Assembly (NCBI RefSeq): GCF_019649055.1
Contig: NW_026570549.1
Coordinates: 1-47,305 of the forward strand
Direction: 5' to 3'
Length of the DNA: 47,305 nucleotides
DNA from: Paramacrobiotus metropolitanus
Taxonomy: Eukaryota; Tardigrada; Eutardigrada; Parachela; Macrobiotidae
This document shows positions 34,049-45,400 of the stretch, piece after piece (the stretch's first letter is position 1; each line of letters opens with the position of its first letter). The position numbers and the translations under genes were made by a program. The notes below the pieces were generated by a model. The model was not told where the DNA came from and made no database searches. It worked only from the letters and a program-made list of their open reading frames with translations.

Positions 34049-35115
34049 ATGAATAGACATTTAGAAGATTTATACCTATGTGATGCGATCGACGATGAAG
34101 AATTTCTCTTTCTTTCTGAACCGAATCGGCCGGTGTGGAATATCGAGCGAAAAACTAATTTTCGCCTTAATTCTTTCACTGATGATGAATGTATTGCGAA
34201 TTTCCGATTCAGCTTTCTGGATATTTATCGTTTAAAGACAGCTCTTTCCGTACCAGATATTGTTTATCTGGATAACAGGTCTGTTGTAAGCGGGATCGAA
34301 TGTTTATGTGTTCTACTGCGACGACTGGCCATTAAGGGACGCCTGATTGAAGTGTGCAATATATTTGGAAAACCAGAAAGCGCAATCAGCAGAATTTTTA
34401 CGTGGTGTGTTAATCATATATACGATACTTTTGTGGCCCGGTTGCTGCATACTTTTGTGTCTCCTTATCAAACTGAAGCGTTTTTCAAAGATTTGTGCCA
34501 GAAAAATGTTGAAAAAGGATGTCTATTCGATAACTGTATTGGATATCTGGACGGAACCCTGATTGAAGTTTGTCGCCCTCAAGGACCAGATGAAATTCAG
34601 AGACAGTTCTTTTCATACAAGAAATATCATGCCCTGAAGTTTCAATCCTTGCAAGCTCCGAATGGTTTGATTCTACAGTTTGATGGCCCGTGTCGGAAAA
34701 TTACACGACAGTACGGTATTTCGAAGAAGTCTCCTTGCTGATCGTATCCAGGACTTGAACAACAAATATGATATTGCTGCGGATAATCGCTTTATGGTGT
34801 ACGCTGACAGTGCCTATGCGAAAAGCCTGTACGTCATGCCGGTTTACAAAAACACAACAGTCGGCTCATGGCAAGCAAAATGAACGACGAAATGAAACCT
34901 CTTCGGATCTGTGTTGAATGGGGATTTAAAAAGTTAAACAGCTTTTTCGGTTTATAACAGACAGAGATAATATGAAAGTTTTTCTTACGCAGCCAGGTAA
35001 ATATGTTCCTGTTGCAGTAATTCTAGCGAATGCCCATACTTGTTTATACGGCAGTCAGACCGGCGACTATTTTGACAGTCATCCGCCAACCCTGGAAGAG
35101 TATTTTTCTGTATAG
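34049..35115 (+). CDS. HARBI1-like transposase, frame-broken
   Basis: This is the nuclease that cuts and joins the element ends. Starting at the ATG at 34049, the N-terminal helix-turn-helix-like region (FRFSFLDIYRLKTAL) leads into CIGYLDGTLIEVCRP (first catalytic Asp), HALKFQSLQAPNG, then VGKLHDSTVFRRSLL (second Asp), MVYADSAYAKS, MKPLRICVEWGFKKLNSFF (catalytic Glu) and PVAVILANAHTCLYG near the end, stopping at 35115. Length of about 350 codons suits the family. Three single-base breaks separate these blocks: near 34692, 34880 (in an A run) and 34947. All three catalytic acids are present, so an unbroken version elsewhere in the genome could be active. Confidence 0.85.
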
Positions 35116-35351
35116 AAGTTTCGTGATCTTGAAATCCATAAATTACCTGACAGTGGAAGTGCGCACTGGTCCTCGTGATCAAACACACTTGCTTATGATT
35201 TTCAGAGTATGTCAAGATTTTTCTATTCACTAATTTTGCTGCAATTGTGACCTCTAGATTGAAACTGAACATAAAACACCAAAAAACTTAATTCTTTTCA
35301 GCACTAGCATCATCATATCTCGCATAGTCTCCTGACTTTGTTGTAAAAGAG

Positions 35352-36656
35352 TTAACTGCGCATTTCTAGCTGTAGCATCACTTTCGTTCTTTTTCGTTCA
35401 ACGTCCAGCCTTTGTCGTTCTAACTGTCGATCCTTTTCTCTTTCCTCTCGATCGAATTCTCTGGCCTCTCGTTTATCTTGTAATTCTTCTTACGCACTTG
35501 CGCCTCGCGGAATTTTTCCTTGAATAACTGATCGCGATTTCTTCTGCCAGATCCCACACACTTTTTTAAACGGAGACGTATTTTAACTGGGGTAAAAACA
35601 TTCGACTCTTTTTTCTTGCGCGGTGTGCCAGTTGCTGAATACATCTCCGGATTTTCCTCTTCATGACGCACTCGGGCTTCTGTAAATTAAAGAAAACGGA
35701 GTGACGTTGCTGGTTTGTTAAACAATACATTAAATAAAATCACACAAAATATTCGCATTTTGTTGTGGCCAGTCGCATTAATCAATTTTGATTACAGTTA
35801 TTCACAACGCAGATAAGTTAAATAATTAACAAAATTACAAATAATTAACAAAATTACAAATAATTAACAAAATTACACAAGAGATATATTTGCAACCAAT
35901 CATTAGCAATAAGTTGACCAAGAAGCAATTTCGATCGCGTACAGACATTAACTCTACACCGCTAAAAAATTACCTTCATCCATCTCCCAGTCAAGATCGC
36001 TCGAATCTCCATTAGTCGCTGCTTTAAGGGCCATTCTTTGTTTGGCTTTCTCCTCCAGTTTTTCTACCAGCTTCTTGTTTTCTGACTCTTTCACTTTCTG
36101 CACTTCCGTCATTGATTTAGACTCTTCTTCAGCTGCATAAACAGTTTCCAAAAACTGCTCAAACTCTGAAGGCTCTGGTTGCTGTTCGTCACCAGTGGGG
36201 TCAACGTTAGGTTTTTTCAGCGCCTTGTATTCCAACAACAGTTTTCGCGTTCTGTCTCTACAGTACTTGGTGCTTCTTATCTGCTCAGGCTTGCTGATTT
36301 TCTCTGCAATCTTCTTCCAAACGGCTTCCCTTTTCAACTAATGGCATTGAGTAAACCAGCGAGTCCGCTACAGCCCGTATCAGCTCGAGATCGCATTCTT
36401 GCTGTTTAACCGATCGTTTACGCTTCTGTCGTTTCTTAGCAGGGGGGATCTGAAATGTTAAAAAAATTTCATTAAAAAAACTACAAGTATAGTTTCTATT
36501 GCGAGCGCCAATAGAATCTGTTCGTCAAGTTGGAAATGTACCTAAAGTAACGGAAGAAAGACAAGTCTGCGCTCCGTCGGCCTCATCCACTGCATCCCAA
36601 CCAGAAGCTACATCGGTGGCATCCCAACCAGAACCTGCATCGTCGACATCCCACAT
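35352..36656 (-). CDS. Myb/SANT-like DNA-binding protein of the Harbinger element
   Basis: In PIF/Harbinger elements this partner binds the element ends and helps bring the transposase into the nucleus. Exons: 36542-36656 (ATG, Trp/Asp-rich repeats such as GWDATDVASGWDAVDEA), 35974-36449 (PPAKKRQKRKRS basic stretch, LELIRAVADSLVY, then REAVWKKIAEKI and KYCRDRTRKLLLEYKA of the Myb-like fold, then acidic sequence) and 35352-35679 (GSGRRNRDQLFKEKFREA and a charged coiled coil, FDREEREKDRQLERQR). Splice phases match at both introns. Frame breaks lie near 36338 and 35488. It converges on the transposase, with ~240 bp between the stops. Confidence 0.75.
35820..35878. repeat. 19-bp tandem repeat, three units
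   Basis: AATTAACAAAATTACAAAT occurs three times head to tail in the intron between the second and third exons of the Myb/SANT-like gene. AT-rich; probably slippage. Confidence 0.75.
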
Positions 36657-37575
36657 GGTAACAGTTGTAGGTTTCACACGATGTCCAAAACCGAAACGCT
36701 CCAGAGAAATCCAGCAGCCTGCACGCAACCTTTTATATTACCTCACAAATTTAAAAAATATTTAAGTAAACCCTTCAAAAACTGCGATTCATTTACTGGC
36801 TTTGCAGAGCTTCGCTTACCGTGATTTGCTTTCCGCAACGATGACGACGTGAAGACAGCCGACAGAGAGAAATCCACAATTTTACCCTGCCAAATAAAAC
36901 CAATGCAACTCGTTCATACGAATAAATTATCCATTGTACTGTACAATAAGCAGATAATATTGATAACTCATTTTTGACCTCATTCTAAACACTAAACAAT
37001 TGGCGAAAAGCACAATAAAGGTCTTTTCATCGAGCAGCTCAGTAGCTGTAAGTGTTTGTGATAAGCACTTCACCTGCTCATCAGACCGTATAAAAAACAG
37101 TTGTCATCTGCCATACATACCGTTTACACAAGAGTAATAATAAATCTACACAATCTTCTCTCCTTTTATCATCCACTTTGGCAGGTTATAATTTAAGTCA
37201 AATTAAGAAATTAATTGTTTTGTTTATCGAGTGTTTACACAAAATTCTCAGGGCAAAGTGCCGTCGAACGCGAAGGTTCGCACGTTTAAACGCACTACTA
37301 CGGACTCTCACAAGTCTACCTTTCCTGAAGTTTATCCAGTATTGCACTAACCTCCCTAATATGGAACACTGATGGGATGTAGCTCCAAATATCCCAGTAT
37401 TTACAGGATGGGCAATGCCATCGGTGGCTATGTGAGCAAAGATACAAGCATGAACAAACAAATGCGGCGTTTCGGGAATAAAAAATTCACGAGCCAAAAT
37501 TGCAGCTACAAGATGAGATTCGATAAACGACGCCAAGTGTCTTTTACAGTTTCGAGAGGCGCGAAGAAACACACT

Positions 37576-37629
37576 TAAAAGCGACGAGAAGTAGCAACCG
37601 CCACGAGAAGCGTGTTTGCGCAACGTCAC
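37576..37629 (-). repeat. Right terminal inverted repeat, 54 bp
   Basis: Exact reverse complement of 33841-33894, closing the Harbinger element. The following bases are AAGTAAGCC. Confidence 0.95.
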
Positions 37630-40377
37630 AAGTAAGCCAAAAACACGGTTTTACAATTGGCTAGCCGTATACGGTACTGCCACATACGGTATACGGTACG
37701 GTCTATCCAATAATTTCCACCGTAACCGTACCGTACCCTACCCGTAGGAGCCGTAAGCGGAAACCGTACGAATTCTTATACCATTTATTTTTCTGTTATT
37801 CTTATGTTTTCTTAGGATTAGGAAAACCTTAGAGTTACGTAAGGAAACGCAAGAATTACATAAAAATGCAAAGGTTTTCAGAAAAAACACTCCAAACTTC
37901 AGGCATGTATGGGGTAAATTGGGCGGATTCCGTTCATGCTACGATAGCTGTTGGCAGTTTCGGAGGACGTGTTGGGATATCTGAAGCGCCCGATCGAAGG
38001 CAATTAGAAGACCATGCTGCAGCACGGTCCAGGCATGCCCTACAGAGCGCACCAGAGACAACCGCCGACCAATGCGAAGACATATTAAGTAGGTTGCGTT
38101 TTGCACGGCCTTATGATTAACGGCTAAATTAACGATGATTCTAGCGTTGTTAATTTAAACAATTTACTGTACTGCCCCTGATATTAACGGGAGGAACTGG
38201 TATCAAACAGTCCCCGTTCAATATTTTGTACCAATAAAAAATCATTTTGTTTACCAGCGTAAAAATAACAAAATGCAGTTTTTTTAAGTGGTATAAACAC
38301 GTTAGAAAGAACTGCGGTTTGAGTTTTCGCGCAGACGTTATAAAGATAAAAGATCTGTCATTTCATTTTGTAACTTAAAACATGATGAGTACATATGCAC
38401 AGTACAGGCTACAAAGTTGCTATAGACTATAGAGCTTTGGTTGCTGAAACAACAAAGTATTCCTACAACAGTGTTTAGTTTTTGCAATGATCTTCACATT
38501 TATGATAAAGTACAGTAAATTATTTTGCTTTCAAAGTGGCTGGCAAAAAATCACTGATAGAAGTTCAACTGTCGAGACTGGTAGGATTTTCAAAACTTCG
38601 AGTCGAGTGGGCAACTCAGGATTGAATGCCCAGGCATAAATTCACTGGGTGGACTGTTTTGCCTATACATTCTTCGTGCTGAATGGTCTATGTGAGCCCA
38701 GTCGTTCATTACTAGACCAGATGCGCATAGGCGCATCGCGCACTTACATCGAATTTCACCCTGCACTTACATACAAAGTAGGCAAAACCGCGCCTTTTTG
38801 CACAGCTTGCGTGTAAGTATATACGGGATAAACCTGACCGCGTGCGCACAACAGCCATGACGCACAGACTTCGATAAAAAAGCTGCGATGACAACGTGTT
38901 TTCAAAGTTCTACCACATCATTATCATATTTTCACCGTAAATAGTTCTATATGTACAACCTGATGAAAAACACTCAAACAAATTGCAATATGAATAATTA
39001 GAATAATTAAGAATAAAAAGTAAAGTTTCACAATTAGATTTAAGAACGCTTCTGGGTAGCCAGATCAAGCGGGAACCCGCAGCGCTGCTACACAGTGCAA
39101 CATATAAACTTCATGTCAGATTCAGTCAGATTTTGATTTTGAATACATAAATTTGAATTAAAAAAATTTATTATTAATGACTTACCGAACTTCGTACAGA
39201 GCTGTCCAGCAGTATGACTGGCAGTCGAGTGTTAAGTCAAATTCAGCAGAAAACACAAAAAGCAGTACCTACGGCTGGGTAGCCAGCAAGAAGGGTTCCC
39301 TGCGATGCGATGGCAATAAATGTCAATTAATATTACAAATCACACAGAAAGCCACATGGATTCTAAAACCTTGTGGCCTTTCTTAGTTAATTCGTAATAC
39401 TCCTGGCGATAATCAAGGACAGTGTTAAAAGATAATTAGGACATTCTGATGTGATCAGGGAGAAGGAACGCATCTGGGCCAAGCAGCAATATTCGCCACT
39501 AATATTCTGGGATCCCAGAACGTAGGCTTTCCTGCACTAGGACCTGATTAGTTAAACCTACAGTTACTTAAAAAAATTATTATAAATACTAATTTTTAAC
39601 AAGTTTAGAGCAAAAGTTTCTAAATAAGGCAAGAAAACTGGTCCCCGCATTGCGATAAATCCGTTGCTAACTTGAAGTATGGGGAAAAAATCACGTGGTT
39701 TCGAATTTTGCTATTGGCGGTGGGCAGCCTTGATCTAACTCAAAATGCTGACCCACCAATGAAAATCGCAGAAACGCGAAGTTTGTAAATAACTGGGCGT
39801 CGCTTAGACCTGTTACAAGGTACGCCCATCTTGGTAACGGTTTTCGTCGACGCCCACCGACAGACATCGAGCAAAAATCGACTTAGATCGAAGCCCAGCC
39901 AATTGGGACTTGGTACGCCTATTTCTCGTTTCGATGTAAGTCGCAGATGCTCGATGTAAGTCCGCGTTTTGACTCTGCGCATCCTCTGGACTAACGAGGG
40001 AGATACCCGAACACGTCCGCGGCAGATCACTGATCAGCATATGTACACTTGGTAACATTAAAATCCTTAGAAATTCAGCTATTTTCTTAGAAAATCAAAA
40101 CACCCCCAGATAAAGAAGTCGTGTTTAGGGATCCCTGAGAAACGAACACAGATATGATGGCTGACTTCCATCGAAACGTCAGCAGGCGCCATAAGACCAC
40201 ACTTCGCTATACCGCGCCATTGTACGGATGCGTGATTAATGATTACGCAAACGCCGTGCAGCAAGAAGCGCGAAGTACTGTATTGTAATCTCGATAGCTA
40301 TCGCCATAGGCGGCTGGAACCCCTCGGCCAGGGGGCCATGGCCCCCTCCAAAAAAATTTTTTAACATAGTGGTCTAT
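37630..40377. other. Intergenic, no supported gene
   Basis: Repeated TACGGTA words in both orientations fill 37665-37760. An 84-codon plus ORF at 37866-38120 has coding-like composition but no recognisable motif or splice partner. The remaining frames on either strand are unrecognised. Confidence 0.35.
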
Positions 40378-40700
40378 GGGCACGATAGTGCGCTGCACTG
40401 GCCGTAAACCAGCCAACAAAGAAAGATGTCTGACTTTTCGTATCATTAGCAAGATTTAGACATCTTTTCTCGGAGGCTGGTATAGGGGTAGAACGCTATC
40501 GCGCTGGGGTTATGATTCACAGAGATAAAAACGTTTTTTTTTTAAAAACGGAGCTTTCAGCGCGGTATGTTTAATAAGTGCCATATGGCTATTACGACCA
40601 TTCGGAGCGCAGATGGGCCCGGATTGTAATGACAGTTATCAGCCCGTATCTACTGCGCATTATGCACAAAAAATCTACATAGGCGTTGGAAGATACCGAA
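40378..40700 (+). mobile_element. SINE-like repeat with tRNA-like head, plus copy
   Basis: GGCTGGTATAGGGGTAGAAC followed by GCTATCGCGCTGGGGTTATGATTC looks like the A and B boxes of a tRNA-derived Pol III promoter. Downstream sequence to ~40695 matches the reverse complement of 20345-20530. The first part, 40378-40440, is an inverted partial copy of the head (AAACCAGCC, AAAGATGTCTGAC), giving a small foldback. A run of T after the head (40540) could terminate transcription. Confidence 0.5.
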
Positions 40701-41073
40701 GGTCTGAAACCATCTATTGAAAACACTGTATCCAAGAAGCTAAACTACTTACGGTCGCCAAATCAACGCAGTGCCACATTCGTAATAGTAGTGTGGTACC
40801 ATCTATTTTACTGCCACGCAGATGAACAAGCAGGTGCAGAATATGTCAGGAGGTTTTACCCCTGGAATAATTCCGCCCTAAGCAAGGTGCATTACCAGAA
40901 CAACGACACGGTCACACACGCGAAAACTGGTGCCAATGGCTGTTATTTCCAGCCGTAAATCAGAAAAGAATTCGCGAGGTATTAAATTGCTTTTTACATA
41001 CAATAATAAAACTCGATGTTAAAAACAGTGGTATACTGAAGTATTGCTTCAGTAACTATTCGTTGATATCAAC

Positions 41074-41580
41074 CAGACTTGACCCATTTTCGCTTTTCCC
41101 ACTTTCACCCCACCCCCACCTTCACAGTTTAATTCCCAGCCCAGCCCACCTCCGGCTACTTAAATTTTCAGCCCATCTCACCTTTTGGAGCTCATCTTCA
41201 TCCCCATTTTTTACAGGCTCCGCGCCGTTAATTTTGCAAGTTTTCCGCATACCATAGAGTTGCCGGGCGAAAAAAAATTTCGGTTCCCAAGAAAATATGT
41301 TCACTTATTAATAAAATCCGCGCGGAGCTCGGAAAATTTTTTGTTTTTGGAGCTCGAATGGTACATTTTTACATGCTCCTAGCCTGAAAAACAGATGAAA
41401 ATATCAACATTTTTTATTTTTATTTGTTTTCTGGATCCCATCCCATCTTTCAACAATCCCAGCCCATCTCACCTCATCTGCGGCTCTTTCCCACCTCATC
41501 CTCATTTTCGCCTAAAAGGTGAGATGGGCTGGGGAAAATGGGGAAAATTTTCACCTCACCCAAAAGATGGGCCAAGTCTG
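41074..41580. mobile_element. hAT-type non-autonomous element, TSD ATATCAAC
   Basis: Starts CAGACTTGACCCAT and ends ATGGGCCAAGTCTG; ATATCAAC flanks both sides (41066-41073 and 41581-41588). The 507-bp interior is built from words like CAGCCCATCTCACC in both orientations and is pyrimidine-rich in the left part. No coding sequence. Short ORFs on both strands here are products of this low-complexity sequence. Confidence 0.8.
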
Positions 41581-41837
41581 ATATCAACCCAAGTTGGATT
41601 ATAAAACTCTCGGTACAAAAGTTTCAAGAATTCATTCTTGAAAATCTTGATAAAAGTTTGTGTCACAATCTAACAAATCGCTGTACGGCTGAGCTGTGGC
41701 ACCGCCTGTACAAGGTATATCTAAAGTCCGCTGGCTGTGTTTACCGACGGCCAAGCGTTAAGAATAAGTAGTCTAGAGTCAATTATGGAAGGCGTCCATT
41801 TCGGCATAGGACGCTTCGGCTTTGGCATGGCAGTACT

Positions 41838-42052
41838 ATACTGACGAAGGCTTATTGCAGCACCTCGCGCTTCGCGCTCGGTGCAAACTAATAGTACAGT
41901 GGACGCCGCCAATGTGGCTACACCGATAGCTCTTTGCATGCATAGCGCTATCGGTGTAACCACACTTATGGCGTCCAGTGTATTAGTTCGCATTTGCATA
42001 ATAGTTTGCACCGAGCGCGAAGCGCGAGGTGCTGCAATAAGTCTTCGTCAAG
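41838..42052. repeat. ~215-bp imperfect palindrome
   Basis: GACGAAGGCTTATTGCAGCA, CTCGCGCTTCGCGCTCGGTG, ATTAGT, TGGACGCC and GTGGCTACACCGATAGC in the left arm all have inverted partners in the right arm, centred near 41942 on TGCATGCA. The outer ends belong to the repeat module shared with 44213-44345 and 45126-45262. It may be a small foldback transposon or a rearranged copy of the larger neighbouring palindromes. Confidence 0.75.
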
Positions 42053-42155
42053 AGCATAAAATTTGTCTGAAGCCACGAAGAGCGTACGTCACGCTTTTCA
42101 TTTCCACAATCCCAATACCATTTCCCAGTGGTGTTGGCGCTCGCGCTCGTGCAAT
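42005..42155 (-). repeat. Repeat module D, inverted copy
   Basis: Reverse complement reads ATTGCACGAGCGCGAGCGCC..CACTG..AAATGGTATTGG..GAAAAGCGTGACGTACGCTC..TGACGAAG. Direct-orientation copies occur at 44213-44345 and 45126-45262. The internal palindrome GCGCGAAGCGCGAGG recurs in each. Confidence 0.75.
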
Positions 42156-42889
42156 ATGTGTTTCGCAACCACCGCTAGTACGAGGACAATTGGGTGCTGT
42201 CAACATACCCTTCACGATTAGGGTGCGATGAACACCCGGGAACTAACTTTACAGAAAATTTTATTGTGATAAAAATATTATTCTCAAGTGTTTTCACCGT
42301 CTATTTCGACAAATTACGGTCCACAAAAAATTATCGTATCTTCAAACCACATCTTAGAAGATCAAACTGCTTCACAACAGTGGAGGAATAATCCGTTTTA
42401 ACAAGGGTTTATTCATAGAGGCACTCCCAAGTCTTGCAGTGTGCAGCATGGTGTCTGCAGTGAAGTACTCCTCAGGATCAGTAAATATCCGCTGCCATTG
42501 CCCATTCTATTGAGGCGAAGTTCCCTTCAGTCGCCTTCCTAGTGTCGTGCGATTAACACTATAGACCTCTGCGTCGGAAGCCTGCGATAAAATCCCTTTT
42601 GACATGACTTGATTGCTGCGTTCATAGCAGCATTACGACAAGCTCTAGCAGTAGCGACTAGATCCATAGCTGATGTTTGTGGACAGTTGGATTTACACGT
42701 AGAAAATTAGATTAATTAGTAGAAAGAGTAAAACAAACACCACTACAACAAATCTAGAATAGAACATAACAAAATACTGGAAATAAACAAATTTGTGCTC
42801 GTACTGGATGCTGTGCGTTTTAAAACTGGGATTTAATTTTAAAAACCCTAGCGGGGCGTCCCCCGTGGGGACTGTTCCGAAGGACGGGT

Positions 42890-43215
42890 TTTATTACATA
42901 ATAACTGCAAAAAACTTCTGTTGTGGAGTTGTTTACTGGGAAGATTGCCTGAGTGCAAGCTGGACGGCTATTTTAGCGAAATAGTCTGCGGCAAGTGCAA
43001 CCACCTCGCGTACGCGCATACGTGTATTAGTCTCGACTTTGGGTACCTGATTCCGACTGCCACTATCTCCAAAACTTGCAGCATCAGTTTTTCGTTGTCA
43101 CTTTAACGAACCTTCCCAGTTAATCTTTCAGAATAGAGAATAAAATTTTAGAATTTTTTGATATTTTGAAAGTAGGTTTTATGGAGAACCAAGAAAGTTA
43201 GTTTTGTTTTGGTTT
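42890..43215 (+). repeat. Repeat module E, copy 1, with inverted piece to 43450
   Basis: Shares with 43690-44010 the words TTGTTTACTGGG, TTTTAGCGA, CACCTCGCGTACGCGC, GACTGCCACT..ATCTCCAAAACT, TTTCAGAA and the AACCAAG-AAAGTTA end. The end of this copy is then inverted across a ~30-bp loop (43232-43262), with pairing partners running to about 43450. It is a foldback arrangement overlapping a direct repeat. No gene recognised; the ORF at 43243-43632 lies over this non-coding repeat. Confidence 0.7.
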
Positions 43216-43689
43216 CTCGTAGACTTAGCATAGGTCCGTCCGATGGAGGCGTTGCTTGCACCCTATGCTATATCTACGAGAAACCAAAACAAGCATAACT
43301 TTCTTGGTTCCCCACAAAAAAACACTTATCAGAGATCAAAAAGCGTCAAATTTTTCTTTCTATCTTCTGAGATGTTGGTTAGGAAGTTTTATGGAAAGGT
43401 AAACGAAAAACTAGTGCTTGAAACTTTGGATCAACTGACGATTACATTCAGTGCGTTCTTTCACTGTTCACATACATGCTCCACCTCTGCCTCTGCATCT
43501 CTGCCCATCCTGAGTTACAGCATTTCTGTCTCTCTTGAGTTTACAGTAAATTTCTCTCTATTGTCAGTAAACGTTCTGTCTGTCCTCAGTTACAAGCTCA
43601 GTTTTTCCCTATCCTGTGTTACAAACACTTAGCGTGGCGCGGCTCGTAGCCGCATTGCGAAGAAAATGGACGGTTTGATTACATATTTA

Positions 43690-44010
43690 AAATTGCAAAA
43701 AAATGTTGTTATGGAATTTGTTTACTGGGGAGTTCGCTTAAGTGCTTGGCTGTTGGCCCGTTTTAGCGAGCTGGTCTGCGGCAGCCACCTCGCGTACGCG
43801 CTTACATGTATTAGTCTGGCTAGTTGATCCAAGTCGCGACTGCCACTTGATCTCCAAAACTGGCAGCCTCCGTTTTTCTATGTCTCCCTAATGGAACATT
43901 CCAGTCAATGTTTCAGAACAGAGATTAAAATTTCAGAATTTTTTTGATGTCTTGAGAGTAGGTTTTTATAGCGAACCAAGGAAGTTATGTTCGTTTCGGT
44001 TTCTATTGCT
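43690..44010 (+). repeat. Repeat module E, copy 2
   Basis: Direct copy of 42890-43215 with many substitutions and small gaps (CACCTCGCGTACGCGC is kept exactly). It is followed by short TATTGCTTATAACTA repeats (44008-44055). Confidence 0.65.
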
Positions 44011-44129
44011 TATATTGCTTATAACTATAATATTGCTTATAACTATTGCTTATAACATTTGGGTACGTATGTTTTCGCTTCGGAAATTCAGTAATTTATC
44101 ATCATACTAATATAGACCGGCTGGGACCA

Positions 44130-44165
44130 CAAGAAATGCGGAGGCGTAGCCGACGTCATTTCTTG
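44130..44165. repeat. Nested hairpin, covarying copy 2
   Basis: CAAGAAATG pairs with CATTTCTTG around the loop GCGGAGGCGTAGCCGACGT. It is the counterpart of 13763-13800, in the same direct orientation, with changed bases on both sides of the stem. Confidence 0.6.
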
Positions 44166-44212
44166 CACTATACTATACTGGTGGTTAGTGGTTGACTGGA
44201 TGCGAACCACAC

Positions 44213-44345
44213 TATTGCACGAGCGCGAGCGCCAGTACCACTGCGAAATGGTATTGGAATAGTGGAATTGGAAAAGCGTGACGTACGCTCTTCGTGGCGT
44301 CAGACAAATTTTATGCTCTTGACGAAGGCTTATTGCAGCACCTCG
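44213..44345 (+). repeat. Repeat module D, direct copy 1
   Basis: Begins ATTGCACGAGCGCGAGCGCC and runs to TTATTGCAGCACC. Similar to 45126-45262 (direct) and 42005-42155 (inverted). Confidence 0.75.
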
Positions 44346-44356
44346 CGCTTCGCGCG

Positions 44357-45085
44357 GGCCCGCGCTGCGCTGGCCCGCGCTTACGCTCGGACTTGGACTC
44401 GGACTTGGACTTCTAAAACTTGGACTTGGACTTCACTTGGACTCTAAAACTCGGACTTCACTTGGACTTGGACTTCACTTAAAATTGGACTTGGACTTTA
44501 CTTCGGCTTTGAAACTTGGACTATATGACTTAAACTTCGATTTAGGCGTTTCTTTTGTTTTCCAACATTTCTTCAAGGTTTCTTAGGTTTCCCAGGTTTC
44601 TCAGGTTTCTTATGTTTCTCAAGTTTCTTAGGTCTCTTAGGTTTCTTAGGTTTCTTAGGCTTCTTAGGTTTCTTAGGTTTCTTAGAATGCTAACCAACAA
44701 AATCTTAGGAACCTCAGAAACCAAAGAACCCGAGAAACCTAAGAAACCTAAAAAACCTGAAAAACCTAAGAAATATTTAAGAACACCTAACAATAAACTA
44801 AGAATATCCTAAGAATTACCCAGGAATATCCTAAGAATAACCTAAGAGTATCCTAAGAATAACCTATGAAACCTAAGAAACCTGAAAAACCTAAGAAACC
44901 TTGAAGAAACGTAAGAAAACAAAAGAAACGCCCAAATCGAAGTTTAAGTCATAAAGTCCAAGTTTCAGAGTCCAAGTAAAGTCCAAGTCCAATTTTAAGT
45001 GAAGCCCGAGTCCAAGTCCAAGTGAAGTCCAAGTCCAAGTTTTAGAAGTCCAAGTCCGAGTCCAAGTCCGAGCTTGAGCGCGGGC
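44357..45085. repeat. Long palindrome of hexamer and 9-mer repeats
   Basis: Two ~345-bp arms meet near 44700. Read inward from the left: a GC-rich GGGCCCGCGC stretch, tandem hexamers GGACTT, the unique phrase CTTAAACTTCGATTTAGGCG, TTTCTTTTGTTTTC, then tandem TTTCTTAGG 9-mers. The right arm gives the same series inverted (CCTAAGAAA 9-mers, GAAGTTTAAGTC, then AAGTCC hexamers and GCGCGGGCCC). The ORFs on both strands are translations of these repeats, not genes. Unequal copy number at the centre suggests slippage. Confidence 0.85.
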
Positions 45086-45125
45086 CCTTCGCGCTCGGTG
45101 CAAACTAATACTACTAGCGGTCACA

Positions 45126-45262
45126 TTATTGCACGAGCGCGAGCGCCAGTACCACTGCGAAATGATATTGGGATTGTGGAATTGGAAAAGCGTGAGTGCG
45201 TGACTTACGCTCTTCGTGGCTTCAGACAAATTTCACGCTCTTGACGAAGACTTAGTGCAGCA
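45126..45262 (+). repeat. Repeat module D, direct copy 2
   Basis: ATTGCACGAGCGCGAGCGCC..GACTTAGTGCAGCA. It ends where the inverted minisatellite starts. Confidence 0.75.
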
Positions 45263-45274
45263 AATGTGCACTGA

Positions 45275-45400
45275 ACAGTACCGGTAGCTCGGTCACCCGC
45301 TTTCCTAACGGGTCCCGTGCACAGGCCAGTACTGGTAGCTCGGTTACCCGCTTACCTAACGGGTCGTGTACACTGGACCCTACCGGTAGTTTGGTCGGCT
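45275..45400 (-). repeat. Minisatellite, inverted copy, two to three units
   Basis: ACCGGTAGCTCGGTCACCCG and CTAACGGGTCCCGTGCAC are the reverse complement of the 13060-13605 repeat unit. Confidence 0.8.

Larger units (their letters stand above)
33841..37629. mobile_element. PIF/Harbinger-like DNA transposon, 3.8 kb
   Basis: The element is bounded by perfect 54-bp terminal inverted repeats (33841-33894 and 37576-37629), starting GTGACGTTGCGCAAACACGC. It encodes a HARBI1-type transposase (plus strand) and a Myb/SANT-like protein (minus strand), the two-gene set typical of PIF/Harbinger elements, arranged convergently. The flanking triplets are CTA on the left and AAG on the right, so no TWA duplication can be read. 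Identical TIRs suggest fairly recent activity, although both genes carry single-base frame breaks. A 143-codon minus ORF runs 37198-37629 from the right TIR inward and may be fortuitous. Confidence 0.9.

Noticed and set aside
43243-43632. 129-codon plus ORF
   Set aside because: It overlies the inverted part of repeat module E and serine-rich low-complexity sequence; no family match.
44542-44812. Opposed ORFs rich in Leu-Arg and Phe-Leu on both strands
   Set aside because: They are translations of tandem TTTCTTAGG/CCTAAGAAA 9-mers within a palindrome and have no protein meaning.
44600-44900. Interstitial telomere repeat
   Set aside because: TTAGG is embedded in a 9-bp unit, not arrayed as a 5-mer, so it is not telomeric sequence.
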